A stretch of DNA of 64,000 bases, from the NCBI GenBank assembly GCA_002021875.1, contig CP018627.1, forward strand, positions 5,084,001 through 5,148,000, in the 5' to 3' direction. Under the pieces are notes generated by a model that ran no database searches, was not told the origin of the DNA, and worked only from the letters and a program-made list of their open reading frames with translations. Below are positions 17,277-26,181 of this stretch, piece after piece (the stretch's first letter is position 1; every line of letters starts with the position of its first letter). Both the position numbers and the translations under genes were made by a program. This DNA comes from Streptomyces hygroscopicus. GTDB lineage: Bacteria; Actinomycetota; Actinomycetes; Streptomycetales; Streptomycetaceae.

Positions 17277-20200
17277 TCAGTCGTCGGCGGCGGCCGAGAC
17301 CGACCGCGGAGTCTGCTGCTCCGCCGCCGCGGTCTTCTTCGTCGCCGACTTCTTGGCGGTCGTCTTCTTCGCCGTGGTCTTCTTGGCCGTCGTCTTCTTC
17401 GCCGCCGTCTTCTTCTCGGCGGTCTTCTTGGCCGCCGTCTTCTTGGCGGGGGCCTTCTTGGCGGCCTTACGGGCGGTCTTCTTCGCCGGCGCCTCGGACT
17501 CGGCTTCGCCCTCGGGCGCCGCCTCCGCCTTCGGCTCGGGCTCCGACTCCGCCGAAGACGCGCTCACGACCACCACGGCCGCCTCCTCGGAGCCCGTCGG
17601 CGAGCCCGCGGGGGCGGTCACCTTACGGGTCACCCGACGACGCGTACGCGGCGCGGGAACGGCCTCCAGCGGGGCCGCGGACTCCGGCTCCTCGACGGGA
17701 GAGGCAGCGGGGGCCTCGGCGACCGCCTCCGCCTTGGGCGCCTCCCTCGGCTCGTCGGCCACCACGACCACCGAGCCCTCCGACTCCTTGGCGGCCTTCG
17801 GCGCGCCCGCCGGGGCGGACGCCTTACGGGTGGCACGGCGGCGCGTACGCCCACGGGTCGCTGCGGCCTCGGCCTCCGCGGCGCTGCTGTACAGCTCCTC
17901 GTCCGCCGCGAAGACCGGCTCGGGCTCCTGCTTCGGGTGAGTGGCCTCCGCCGCGATCTCGGCCGCCGCCTCGGTGACGTCCTCGGGCTCGGCCTCGGTC
18001 ACGGCGGCCTGCTCCTGCTCGGCCGGCTGCTGGGCGCCACCGGCCGACTTCTTCTTCTTGCGCTTGCCGCCACCGCCGCCGGCGGCCGACGCCTGGTCCA
18101 TGTGGACGATCACGCCGCGGCCGTTGCAGTGCACACAGGACTCGGAGAAGGACTCCAGCAGCCCCTGGCCGACCCGCTTACGGGTCATCTGGACCAGGCC
18201 GAGCGAGGTGACCTCCGCCACCTGGTGCTTCGTACGGTCCCGGCCCAGACACTCCAGCAGCCTGCGCAGCACCAGATCGCGGTTGGACTCCAGCACCATG
18301 TCGATGAAGTCGATCACGATGATGCCGCCGAGGTCACGCAGCCGCAGCTGGCGCACGATCTCCTCGGCCGCCTCCAGGTTGTTCCTGGTGACCGTCTCCT
18401 CCAGGTTGCCGCCCTGGCCGGTGAACTTGCCGGTGTTGACGTCGATGACGACCATCGCCTCGGTCCGGTCGATCACCAGCGAGCCGCCGCTGGGCAGCCA
18501 GACCTTGCGGTCCAGCGCCTTCATCAGCTGCTCGTCGATCCGGTAGGTGGCGAAGACGTCGACGTCCGAGGTCCACTTCTGGAGCCGGTCCGCGAGGTCG
18601 GGCGCCACGTGCGAGACATAGCCGTGGATGGTCTCCCAGGCGTCGTCACCGCTGACGATGACCTTGGAGAAGTCCTCGTTGAAGATGTCGCGGACGACCC
18701 GGACGGTCATGTCGGGCTCGCCGTAGAGCAGCGACGGGGCGTTACCGCTCTTCGACTTCTTCTTGATCTCTTCCCACTGCGCCTGCAGCCGGGCGACGTC
18801 GCGGGACAGCTCCTCCTCGCTCGCCCCCTCGGCGGCGGTGCGTACGATCACGCCCGCGTCCTCGGGGACGATCTTCTTGAGGATCTGCTTCAGCCGCGCC
18901 CGCTCGGTGTCGGGCAGCTTGCGGCTGATGCCGGTCATCGAGCCCTCGGGCACATAGACCAGATAGCGGCCCGGGAGGGAGACCTGGCTGGTCAGCCGGG
19001 CGCCCTTGTGGCCGATCGGGTCCTTGGTGACCTGCACCAGGACGGACTGGCCGGACTTCAGGGCGGTCTCGATGCGGCGCGGCCCGTTGGAGAGCCCCAG
19101 CGCCTCGAAGTTCACCTCGCCCGCGTACAGCACGGCATTGCGGCCCTTGCCGATGTCGACGAAGGCGGCCTCCATCGACGGCAGCACGTTCTGAACCTTG
19201 CCCAGGTAGACGTTGCCGACGTAGCTGGTCGCCTGCTCCTTGTTCACGAAGTGCTCGACGAGGACGTTGTCCTCCAGCACGCCGATCTGGGTACGGTCGC
19301 CGTTCTGCCGGACGACCATGACCCGCTCGACCGCCTCGCGGCGAGCCAGGAACTCGGCCTCGGTGATGATCGGAACGCGGCGGCGGCCCTGCTCACGGCC
19401 CTCGCGACGGCGCTGCTTCTTGGCCTCGAGACGCGTCGATCCCTTGATCGACTGCACCTCGTCGGCGCTGGACTCGGATTCCTTGCCGCGCCGCTCACGG
19501 GGCTCCCGGGGCTCGCGGACCTTGACGACCGTACGCTCCGGGTCATCACCGCCCGCCTCCGCCTCGACCGCGTCGCCGCTCCGACGGCGGCGCCGACGGC
19601 GACGACGGCTGCTGGCGCTGCCGCCGCCGTGCTCACCGGCCTCGGCGTCCGCCTCGTCCCGGCCCTCGCCCTGCTCCTCGTCGCTCTCGCCCTCGGCGGC
19701 CGACTCGTCCTCGTAGCGCTCACCGGTCTCGGCCTCGGAGCGTCCCTCGGCGCCCTCGCCCTCGGCTGCCTCACCCCGGCGACGGCGACGTCCGCCCCGG
19801 CGGCGGCGACGGGCCGGACGGTCGCCCTGCTCCTCATCGCCGTGCTCGCCCTCGGGCTGACCGGACTCGGCCTCGACGGCCTCGGTCTCCTCGGCCTCCG
19901 GCTGCTCCTCGGCGGGCTCACCGCCACGGCGGCGGCGCCGACGGCGGCCGGTGGGCGCCTCGGGCTCGACGACCTCGGTGGCTTCCTCGGCCGTCGGCTG
20001 CTCCTCTTCCTCCTCCTCGGTCTCCTCCAGCGCGGCGGCGGCCTCGGCGGCGGCGCTCTCCGGCGTCTGGAAGACCGGCTCGGTGAAGACCGGCGCCTGG
20101 AACACGGCCGTCGGCGGGCGGACCGCCCGGCGCCGCGAACGGGGCGCGGGCTCCGGCTCGGCGTCGGCGGCAGGTGCCTCGGCGGTCTGCGGCTCCGGAG

Positions 20201-21365
20201 CGCTGCTCGGCTCCTCGGCGGCGGTGCCTCGGGTGGCGCGCCGGCGGGCGCGGCTACGCGGCGCCTCCTCGGCCTGCGCACCGGCGGGCTCCTCGGCGCT
20301 CTCGCCCCGCTGCTCGGCGGCGGGCTCCTCGGCGGCCTCGGCCTCCGCGGGCGTTCCGGCGGGGGCGGTGGCCTTACGGCTCGCACGGCGACGGGTACGG
20401 GCGGGTGCCGGGGGCACGGTCTCCGCCTCGGCCTCGGCCTCCACGGCCTCCTCCGGCTCCACGACCTCCGCCTCCGCGGGCGCACCCGCCGGAGCGGTGG
20501 TCTTACGGGTCGCACGACGACGCGCACGGGTACGCGGGGCCTCGTCGGCCGGGGCCTCGTCGGCCGGGGCATCGGCTGCGACTGCGGCTGGGGCCGTGGC
20601 CTCGTCACCACTGCCACCAGCGGCCGCCGCAGACGACGCGTCCGCGTCGGCGGCCTCCGCCTGCGGCGGGCCCGCGGGGGCCGTGGCCTTACGGCTCGCA
20701 CGACGGCGCGTACGGGCAGGGGCCGCGGGCGCGGTCTCCGCCTCGGCCTCCGGAGCCGCAGCGGGCTCCTCGGCCTGCTCCGGCGCCACGGCCTGCTCAG
20801 GCGCCGCGGTCTCCGCCTCCGCGGGCGCACCCGTCGGAGCGGTCGCCTTACGGGTCGCACGGCGACGCGTACGGGCGGGCGGAGCGGCCTCGGGGGCGGC
20901 TTCCGCCACGGGCTCGGCGGCGGCCTGGGGCTCCTCGCCGCCATGGCCGGCATCGGCCGTCACCACGGTCTCCGCGGCCTCCGGCGAACCCGCCGGAGCC
21001 GTCGCCTTGCGCGCCACCCGACGCCGCGCACGGGCGGGCGGAGCGGCGGATTCGGTGTCGGACCCGGATGCGGATCCGCTCGCGCTGATCCCGGCGGCAC
21101 CGGCGGCGACGGGCTCGGAAGCGGCCTCGGACGCGGCGATGGCAACGATCTGATCAGCCGGTATGGCCGGCGATGAGGGCGTGGTGACCTCGGCGCCGCT
21201 CACTCCGCCGACCGGCGGACCGGCCGGGCGGGAGGCCGCACGGCGGCGGCGCGGCGGCAGCGTGTCGCTGGGCGTGCTCTCGATGGGATCCCCGGGCGCC
21301 GCGGCACGCGGCGCGGACGGCTCAAGGGGCTGGACAGGTTGGGTCGGCTCAATTGGTTCGAGCAT
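17277..21365 (-). CDS. rne: ribonuclease E/G with long repeat-rich N-terminus and basic C-tail
   Basis: A single-strand endoribonuclease that starts mRNA decay and processes rRNA and tRNA. Of 1362 aa, residues 1 to ~660 are disordered, Ala/Glu/Arg-rich, and carry at least five copies of an RTRRRATRKATAPAG-like unit. The S1 RNA-binding region (about 715-800) has GNVYLGKVQNVLPSMEAAFV. The catalytic DNase I-like part has VIDVNTGKFTG (~975) and DFIDM (~1018), which hold the two Mg-binding aspartates. The zinc link is CVHCNGRG (~1078). Two more RRRATRK-type repeats follow, and the tail is a histone-like KKTAAKKT series. ATG 21365 has GGGAG upstream. In actinobacteria the scaffold regions flank the core on both sides, as here. 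Confidence 0.95.
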   Translation of the reverse strand: MLEPIEPTQPVQPLEPSAPRAAAPGDPIESTPSDTLPPRRRRAASRPAGPPVGGVSGAEVTTPSSPAIPADQIVAIAASEAASEPVAAGAAGISASGSASGSDTESAAPPARARRRVARKATAPAGSPEAAETVVTADAGHGGEEPQAAAEPVAEAAPEAAPPARTRRRATRKATAPTGAPAEAETAAPEQAVAPEQAEEPAAAPEAEAETAPAAPARTRRRASRKATAPAGPPQAEAADADASSAAAAGGSGDEATAPAAVAADAPADEAPADEAPRTRARRRATRKTTAPAGAPAEAEVVEPEEAVEAEAEAETVPPAPARTRRRASRKATAPAGTPAEAEAAEEPAAEQRGESAEEPAGAQAEEAPRSRARRRATRGTAAEEPSSAPEPQTAEAPAADAEPEPAPRSRRRAVRPPTAVFQAPVFTEPVFQTPESAAAEAAAALEETEEEEEEQPTAEEATEVVEPEAPTGRRRRRRRGGEPAEEQPEAEETEAVEAESGQPEGEHGDEEQGDRPARRRRRGGRRRRRGEAAEGEGAEGRSEAETGERYEDESAAEGESDEEQGEGRDEADAEAGEHGGGSASSRRRRRRRRRSGDAVEAEAGGDDPERTVVKVREPREPRERRGKESESSADEVQSIKGSTRLEAKKQRRREGREQGRRRVPIITEAEFLARREAVERVMVVRQNGDRTQIGVLEDNVLVEHFVNKEQATSYVGNVYLGKVQNVLPSMEAAFVDIGKGRNAVLYAGEVNFEALGLSNGPRRIETALKSGQSVLVQVTKDPIGHKGARLTSQVSLPGRYLVYVPEGSMTGISRKLPDTERARLKQILKKIVPEDAGVIVRTAAEGASEEELSRDVARLQAQWEEIKKKSKSGNAPSLLYGEPDMTVRVVRDIFNEDFSKVIVSGDDAWETIHGYVSHVAPDLADRLQKWTSDVDVFATYRIDEQLMKALDRKVWLPSGGSLVIDRTEAMVVIDVNTGKFTGQGGNLEETVTRNNLEAAEEIVRQLRLRDLGGIIVIDFIDMVLESNRDLVLRRLLECLGRDRTKHQVAEVTSLGLVQMTRKRVGQGLLESFSESCVHCNGRGVIVHMDQASAAGGGGGKRKKKKSAGGAQQPAEQEQAAVTEAEPEDVTEAAAEIAAEATHPKQEPEPVFAADEELYSSAAEAEAAATRGRTRRRATRKASAPAGAPKAAKESEGSVVVVADEPREAPKAEAVAEAPAASPVEEPESAAPLEAVPAPRTRRRVTRKVTAPAGSPTGSEEAAVVVVSASSAESEPEPKAEAAPEGEAESEAPAKKTARKAAKKAPAKKTAAKKTAEKKTAAKKTTAKKTTAKKTTAKKSATKKTAAAEQQTPRSVSAAADD
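20361..21030 (-). repeat. repeated Arg-rich units in the RNase E/G N-terminus
   Basis: Five spaced copies of a unit close to R(T/A)RRR(A/V)(T/S)RKATAPAG occur about every 130-190 nt, separated by acidic Ala/Glu spacers. Two related copies lie in the C-terminal region near 17610-17660 and 17815-17850. The alternation of short basic boxes and long acidic linkers is regular. Confidence 0.85.
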
Positions 21366-21587
21366 GCGGGCGTTTCTCCCGTCACGCTCCCGGGCGCCGC
21401 GCCTGCCTCCGGCCGGCCACCCGCGCACTGTGCGCGTGTCCCGCCGCCCGGGGCGCGGTCGCCGCACGGGAGCTGTCGTCTCGCTCACCGGGACCGAATG
21501 TGTCGGGACCGGCGAAAGTCTCCTGGTCAGTGCGCCAGCCGTACCCGGGTGGCTCCCAAGTGCATCGGCGGCGCATCGACGGCGGCC

Positions 21588-22406
21588 CTACGCGGAACCT
21601 CCCGGCGCCATCGCGGCGGTCAGCTCGGCGGCCGTGGTTGGGGCGGCCTGAACTGCCTCGCGATCGGGCGCGAGCGGGTCGGTCACCGTGCCGGACTCCT
21701 CATCGAGCAGCCCCTGCGCCAGCCTGGTCACCGCTGCGGGGACCGGCGGCGCCAGGTCGGCCGTAGCGCGGAGACCGGACAGGACGTCGTCGGGTCGCAC
21801 GGCAGGTGTCAGATGCCGTACCACCAGCCGCAGTATCGCACAGCCAGCGTCTCCGGGCCTATCGGCCCGAGGCGGAAGCACCTCCAGCCGGGCCACCGCC
21901 GCACGGGCGTCGAAGGTTCGCAACCCGTTTTTCGTCCGGCGCTCCACCTCGACCGTGTCGGCCTCGAGGAAGGCGGCGGCGGCACGCTCGGCATCCGCCT
22001 GGGCGACCTGGTCGAGCCGGATCTCCCATACGGACGCCTGCAGCCGGTCGGCGAGCCCCGAGGTGCGGGCCTCCACGGCCTCGATCACATCGAGCCCCGC
22101 GGGCAGCGACTCGTTGAGCAGCGCCCGGAGCTTCTCGGGGTCGCGCGTCTCGGTCAGCTGGATCTCCAGGTACTCCGCTTCGCTGCCGGTGCCGGTGGGT
22201 GCGGCATTGGCGTAGGACACCTTCGGATGCGGGGTGAAGCCCGCCGAGTAGGCCATCGGCACCTCGGCGCGGCGCAGCGCCCGCTCGAAGGCGCGCTGGA
22301 AGTCGCGGTGGCTGGTGAACCGGAGGCGGCCGCGCTTGGTGTAACGCAAACGGATGCGCTGCACCGCGGGAGCGGGCGGCGGGCCTTCGGGCTGTCGCTT
22401 GCCCAG
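21588..22406 (-). CDS. TIGR03936 family (DUF2344) radical-SAM-associated protein, probable CTG start
   Basis: A 272-aa protein of the family always found next to or fused with TIGR03960 B12-binding radical SAM proteins. Diagnostic segments are IRLRYTKRGRLRFTSHRDFQ, PMAYSAGFTPHPKVSYANA and GTGSEAEYLEI. The family is thought to act on RNA together with the radical SAM partner, but its reaction is not known. CTG at 22406 (LGKRQPEG) has AAGGAG 8 nt upstream and gives the expected family start; the only ordinary start, GTG at 22442, lacks a ribosome site. It follows the radical SAM gene (22514-24436) and precedes RNase E/G on the same strand. Confidence 0.88.
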   Translation of the reverse strand: MGKRQPEGPPPAPAVQRIRLRYTKRGRLRFTSHRDFQRAFERALRRAEVPMAYSAGFTPHPKVSYANAAPTGTGSEAEYLEIQLTETRDPEKLRALLNESLPAGLDVIEAVEARTSGLADRLQASVWEIRLDQVAQADAERAAAAFLEADTVEVERRTKNGLRTFDARAAVARLEVLPPRADRPGDAGCAILRLVVRHLTPAVRPDDVLSGLRATADLAPPVPAAVTRLAQGLLDEESGTVTDPLAPDREAVQAAPTTAAELTAAMAPGGSA

Positions 22407-22513
22407 GGGACTGTCTCCTTGTACTTCCTTGCGGTCGAGCACCAGGGCCGCAGGGCCCCGGTCTCTTCCAGCCTACTTTGTGGGCACCCCGGTGGCGGAG
22501 GGCCGCCGGACGG

Positions 22514-24436
22514 CTACTTCACCGACAGCGGCAGCAGCTTCCGGCCGGTGGGGCCGATCTGGATCTCGGTCTGCATCTGCGGGCAGACGCCGCAGTCGAA
22601 GCAGGGGGTCCAGCGGCAGTCCTCGACCTCGGTCTCGTCGAGCGAGTCCTGCCAGTCCTCCCACAGCCAGTCCTTGTCGAGGCCCGAATCGAGGTGGTCC
22701 CAGGGCAGGACCTCCTCGTAGGTGCGCTCGCGCGTGGTGTACCAGTCGAGGTCGAGGCCGAACTGGGGCAGGGCCCGCTCGGCGCACTCCATCCACCGGT
22801 CGTACGAGAAGTGCTCACGCCAGCCGTCGAAGCGGCCACCGTCCTCGTAGACGGCGCGGATGACCGCGCCCACCCGGCGGTCGCCGCGCGAGAGCAGACC
22901 CTCGACGATGCCGGGCTTGCCGTCGTGGTAGCGGAAGCCGATCGAGCGGCCGTACTTCTTGTCGCCGCGGATCCTTTCGCGCAGCTTCTCCAGCCGGGCG
23001 TCGGTCTCCTCGGCGCTCAGCTGCGGGGCCCACTGGAAGGGGGTGTGCGGCTTGGGGACGAAACCGCCGATCGAGACGGTGCAGCGGATGTCGTTCTTGC
23101 CGGACACCTCGCGGCCCTTGGCGATGACCTTGGTCGCCATGTCGGCGATCTGCAGCACATCGTCGTCGGTCTCGGTGGGCAGACCGCACATGAAGTACAG
23201 CTTCACCTGCCGCCAGCCGTTGCCGTACGCGGTGGCCACCGTACGGATGAGGTCCTCTTCGGAGACCATCTTGTTGATGACCTTACGGATGCGCTCACTG
23301 CCGCCCTCGGGGGCGAAGGTGAGGCCCGAGCGGCGCCCGTTGCGGGTCAGCTCGTTGGCGAGGTCGATGTTGAAGGCGTCCACCCGGGTCGACGGGAGGG
23401 ACAGGCCGATCTTGTCCTCCTCGTACCGGTCGGCGAGGCCCTTGGCCACGTCGCCGATCTCGGTGTGGTCGGCGGAGGAGAGCGACAGCAGGCCGACCTC
23501 CTCGAAACCGGTGGCCTTCAGCCCCTTGTCGACCATCTCGCCGATCCCGGTGATCGACCGCTCGCGCACCGGGCGGGTGATCATGCCCGCCTGGCAGAAG
23601 CGGCAGCCACGGGTGCAGCCGCGGAAGATCTCCACCGACATCCGCTCATGGACGGTCTCGGCCAGCGGCACCAGCGGCTGCTTCGGGTAGGGCCACTCGT
23701 CGAGGTCCATGACGGTGTGCTTGGACACCCGCCACGGCACGCCCGAGCGGTTCGGCACGACGCGCGCGATCCGGCCGTCGGCCAGGTACTCCACGTCGTA
23801 GAACTTCGGGACGTAGACGCTGCCGGTACGCGCGAGACGGAAGAGCAGCTCATCGCGGCCGCCCGGGCGGCCCTCGGCCTTCCAGGCGCGGAGGATCGCG
23901 GTCATGTCGAGCACGGCCTGCTCACCGTCGCCGATCACCGCGCAGTCGATGAAGTCGGCGATCGGCTCCGGGTTGAAGGCGGCGTGGCCGCCCGCGACCA
24001 CGACGGGGTGGTCCTCGGTGCGGTCCGCGGCGTCCAGGGGGACGCCCGCGAGGTCGAGCGCGGTGAGGAGGTTGGTGTACCCCAACTCGGTGGAGAAGGA
24101 GACGCCGAGGAAGTCGAACGCGGACACCGGGCGGTGCGAATCCACGGTGAACTGCGGCACCTTGTGCTCGCGCATCAGCTCCTCGAGGTCCGGCCACACG
24201 CTGTAGGTGCGCTCGGCGAGCACACCCTCGCGCTCGTTGAGGACCTCGTAAAGAATCATGACGCCCTGGTTGGGGAGACCGACCTCGTAGGCGTCCGGGT
24301 ACATGAGCGACCAGCGGACGTCGCAGGAGTCCCAGTCCTTGACGGTGGAATTGAGCTCACCGCCTACGTACTGGATGGGCTTCTGCACATGCGGCAGCAG
24401 GGCCTCGAGCTGTGGGAAGACCGACTCGACAGACAT
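22514..24436 (-). CDS. TIGR03960 family B12-binding-type radical SAM protein
   Basis: A 640-aa radical SAM protein. The N-terminal ~240 residues resemble a B12-binding fold (SLMYPDAYEVGLPNQG, DDHPVVV-like strand, GGHAAFNPEPIADFIDC). The 4Fe-4S cluster motif is CTRGCRFC (C274, C278, C281). Downstream are SLSSADHTEI, GLTFAPEGGSERIRKVINK, KLYFMCGLPTETD and a C-terminal CFDCGVC that may bind another metal centre. The substrate is unknown. It is paired with the DUF2344 gene 107 nt downstream. Translation starts at ATG 24436 (MSVESVFPQLEALL). The pair sits next to RNase E/G in Streptomyces, which hints at RNA modification, but this is only an inference. Confidence 0.92.
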   Translation of the reverse strand: MSVESVFPQLEALLPHVQKPIQYVGGELNSTVKDWDSCDVRWSLMYPDAYEVGLPNQGVMILYEVLNEREGVLAERTYSVWPDLEELMREHKVPQFTVDSHRPVSAFDFLGVSFSTELGYTNLLTALDLAGVPLDAADRTEDHPVVVAGGHAAFNPEPIADFIDCAVIGDGEQAVLDMTAILRAWKAEGRPGGRDELLFRLARTGSVYVPKFYDVEYLADGRIARVVPNRSGVPWRVSKHTVMDLDEWPYPKQPLVPLAETVHERMSVEIFRGCTRGCRFCQAGMITRPVRERSITGIGEMVDKGLKATGFEEVGLLSLSSADHTEIGDVAKGLADRYEEDKIGLSLPSTRVDAFNIDLANELTRNGRRSGLTFAPEGGSERIRKVINKMVSEEDLIRTVATAYGNGWRQVKLYFMCGLPTETDDDVLQIADMATKVIAKGREVSGKNDIRCTVSIGGFVPKPHTPFQWAPQLSAEETDARLEKLRERIRGDKKYGRSIGFRYHDGKPGIVEGLLSRGDRRVGAVIRAVYEDGGRFDGWREHFSYDRWMECAERALPQFGLDLDWYTTRERTYEEVLPWDHLDSGLDKDWLWEDWQDSLDETEVEDCRWTPCFDCGVCPQMQTEIQIGPTGRKLLPLSVK

Positions 24437-24508
24437 CGCGGACTTTCGTGAAGCTGACAGGGGTGACCCTCTAGCCTACCTGCCGCGCCGGACTCCCTCG
24501 CCACGGAT

Positions 24509-26146
24509 CTACGACTCCAGCGCCGCCCGGTGCTTCTTACGGGAGACATCGGCCCACAGGCCGGGCAGCTCACGCTCGCGGGCGGCGGCCCGCGCCTCCT
24601 CCCTGCCGTACAGCAGGCCGAAGGTGAAGTCACTCTCCCCCGCGCCGTGGGCCTGGGTGGCCAGCGCCCGCAGCGCCTCGCGCACGACGACGCTGTCCTG
24701 GTGGTCGCCGAGCACATCCTGTACGGCCTGCATACGGCGGGCGAACTTCTTGGCGGGCTTGCCGAGCGCTGGCCGGGCCGTCTCCGCGGCGTAGCGGACG
24801 CGCTTGGCGGCCTTACGGGCCTGATGGACGGCCACATCGCGGTCCGGCCCCGCGGGCGTCTCCAGGGCGGTGGCCATGCGGGTGGCGAGCCGCTCGTAGT
24901 CGCGCAGCACGGCCCCCACGACCACCGGCGCGGCCGGCTTCGCGGCGGCGGGGCGCAGCGGCGGATCGGCCGCCAGGGCGTCGAGGGTGTCCAGGAGCGT
25001 GAGATGGCGCTCGCTGTCCAGCGCGCCCAGGACGGCCGCGCGGGCGCCGTCGCGGCGCCCCTGCGACCAGTGGTCCAGCCGGTTCCGCACCGGGCCGAGC
25101 CGGAGGTCGTCCGGCAGCTCGGCGAGACGGCCCTCGAGCCGCTCGGTGAGCACCTCGCGGTCGCGTTCCACACCGAGCTCACCGGCCAGCCACTTCAGCT
25201 CGTCGCCGATCGGATCGGTCACCGTACGGTCCAGGACCTTGCGGTAGGAGCGGAAGGCGCTGCGCAGCCGGCGAGTGGCGACCCGCATCCGGTGCACCGC
25301 GTCCGGCAGGTCCCTGCGCACGGCGGGGTCCAGCCGCACCATGGCGTCGATCTGACGGCGTACGTAGTCCAGGACGACGTCGTCGGCGCCGAGCGGCCGC
25401 CGGACCGCCGACGCGGCCTGCTCGACCTGGCGGGCGCTCTTCGCGGGCTTCCCGGGCTTGGCGGACCGGCCGGGCCCGTCTCCGCCGGTCTCGACCGCGA
25501 CCGCGGCCTTCTCCGTCTCGGCCAGGGCCTTGGCGAGCTTGGAGGGGGTCTCGGCGCGGTGCAGACCGCCGTCGCGCAGCCGCCCCTCGACCGCGTCGAG
25601 CAGCCGCTGATCGTGGCCCCGGCCCTCGGCGAGCTCGACCTCGACCTCGGTCCACCGCACCGGCTCGCTCTCCTCGGGCGCCAGCCGCCGGGCCGTGACG
25701 CGGTCGACGGACACCTCGGCGAGGACGGTGCCGTCGGCGTCCACCAGATCCTTACGGTCCCGCTCGGTGTGCAGATGGGCGAGCGGGCGCAGCGGATCGT
25801 GGCGGACCCGCGAGCGCAGCAGCGCGGCCATCTCTGCGGGCACCTCGACGCCCAGCGGCGCCTGCAGCTCCTCCCGGGTGTCCGGGCCGACGGGCAGCTT
25901 CAGATGCCAGCCCTCGTCGGCGCCGCCGGTGCGGTGGCGCAAGGTGATGCCGTCGGCCAGCAGCCTTCGCCCGGGGGTGTCGTAATAGGTGGCCTCGAGG
26001 GTCGCGACACCTCGGCTCACCACGGTCGCGACCGGACCCGCCCCGGTCAATTCGGGAAGACCCGGCAGGTCGGGCCGCCCGGACGGACCGGCTTCTTCGG
26101 CGGTGGCCTCGTACTTGCGTTCTATCTCCTGCTTCGTGTCCACCAT
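24509..26146 (-). CDS. CYTH and CHAD domain protein
   Basis: A 545-aa protein. The N-terminal CYTH domain (about 1-205) has the triphosphate-tunnel signature EIERK near the start, then TYYDTPGRRLLADGITLRHR and WHLKLP; CYTH enzymes hydrolyse triphosphate-containing compounds. The C-terminal CHAD domain (about 265-530) is helical with conserved His/Arg (VHRMRVATRRLRSAFRSYR, VHQARKAAKRVRYAAE), and CHAD domains bind polyphosphate. A role in polyphosphate or triphosphate metabolism is inferred. It lies between rodA and the radical SAM pair on the same strand; the rodA stop-side spacing is 35 nt. Confidence 0.9.
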   Translation of the reverse strand: MVDTKQEIERKYEATAEEAGPSGRPDLPGLPELTGAGPVATVVSRGVATLEATYYDTPGRRLLADGITLRHRTGGADEGWHLKLPVGPDTREELQAPLGVEVPAEMAALLRSRVRHDPLRPLAHLHTERDRKDLVDADGTVLAEVSVDRVTARRLAPEESEPVRWTEVEVELAEGRGHDQRLLDAVEGRLRDGGLHRAETPSKLAKALAETEKAAVAVETGGDGPGRSAKPGKPAKSARQVEQAASAVRRPLGADDVVLDYVRRQIDAMVRLDPAVRRDLPDAVHRMRVATRRLRSAFRSYRKVLDRTVTDPIGDELKWLAGELGVERDREVLTERLEGRLAELPDDLRLGPVRNRLDHWSQGRRDGARAAVLGALDSERHLTLLDTLDALAADPPLRPAAAKPAAPVVVGAVLRDYERLATRMATALETPAGPDRDVAVHQARKAAKRVRYAAETARPALGKPAKKFARRMQAVQDVLGDHQDSVVVREALRALATQAHGAGESDFTFGLLYGREEARAAARERELPGLWADVSRKKHRAALES

Positions 26147-26181
26147 GTGATGTCACGTACCCGAACTGGGGCCAATCAGCC

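Noticed and set aside
20361..21030. CRISPR-like array suggested by regular spacing of similar units
   Set aside because: The units are in-frame protein repeats of RNase E/G with irregular spacers.
17250..21176. Long plus-strand open frame of over 1300 codons opposite RNase E/G
   Set aside because: It is a mirror of the high-GC third positions of the real minus-strand gene, made of Arg/Gly/Leu runs with no domain.
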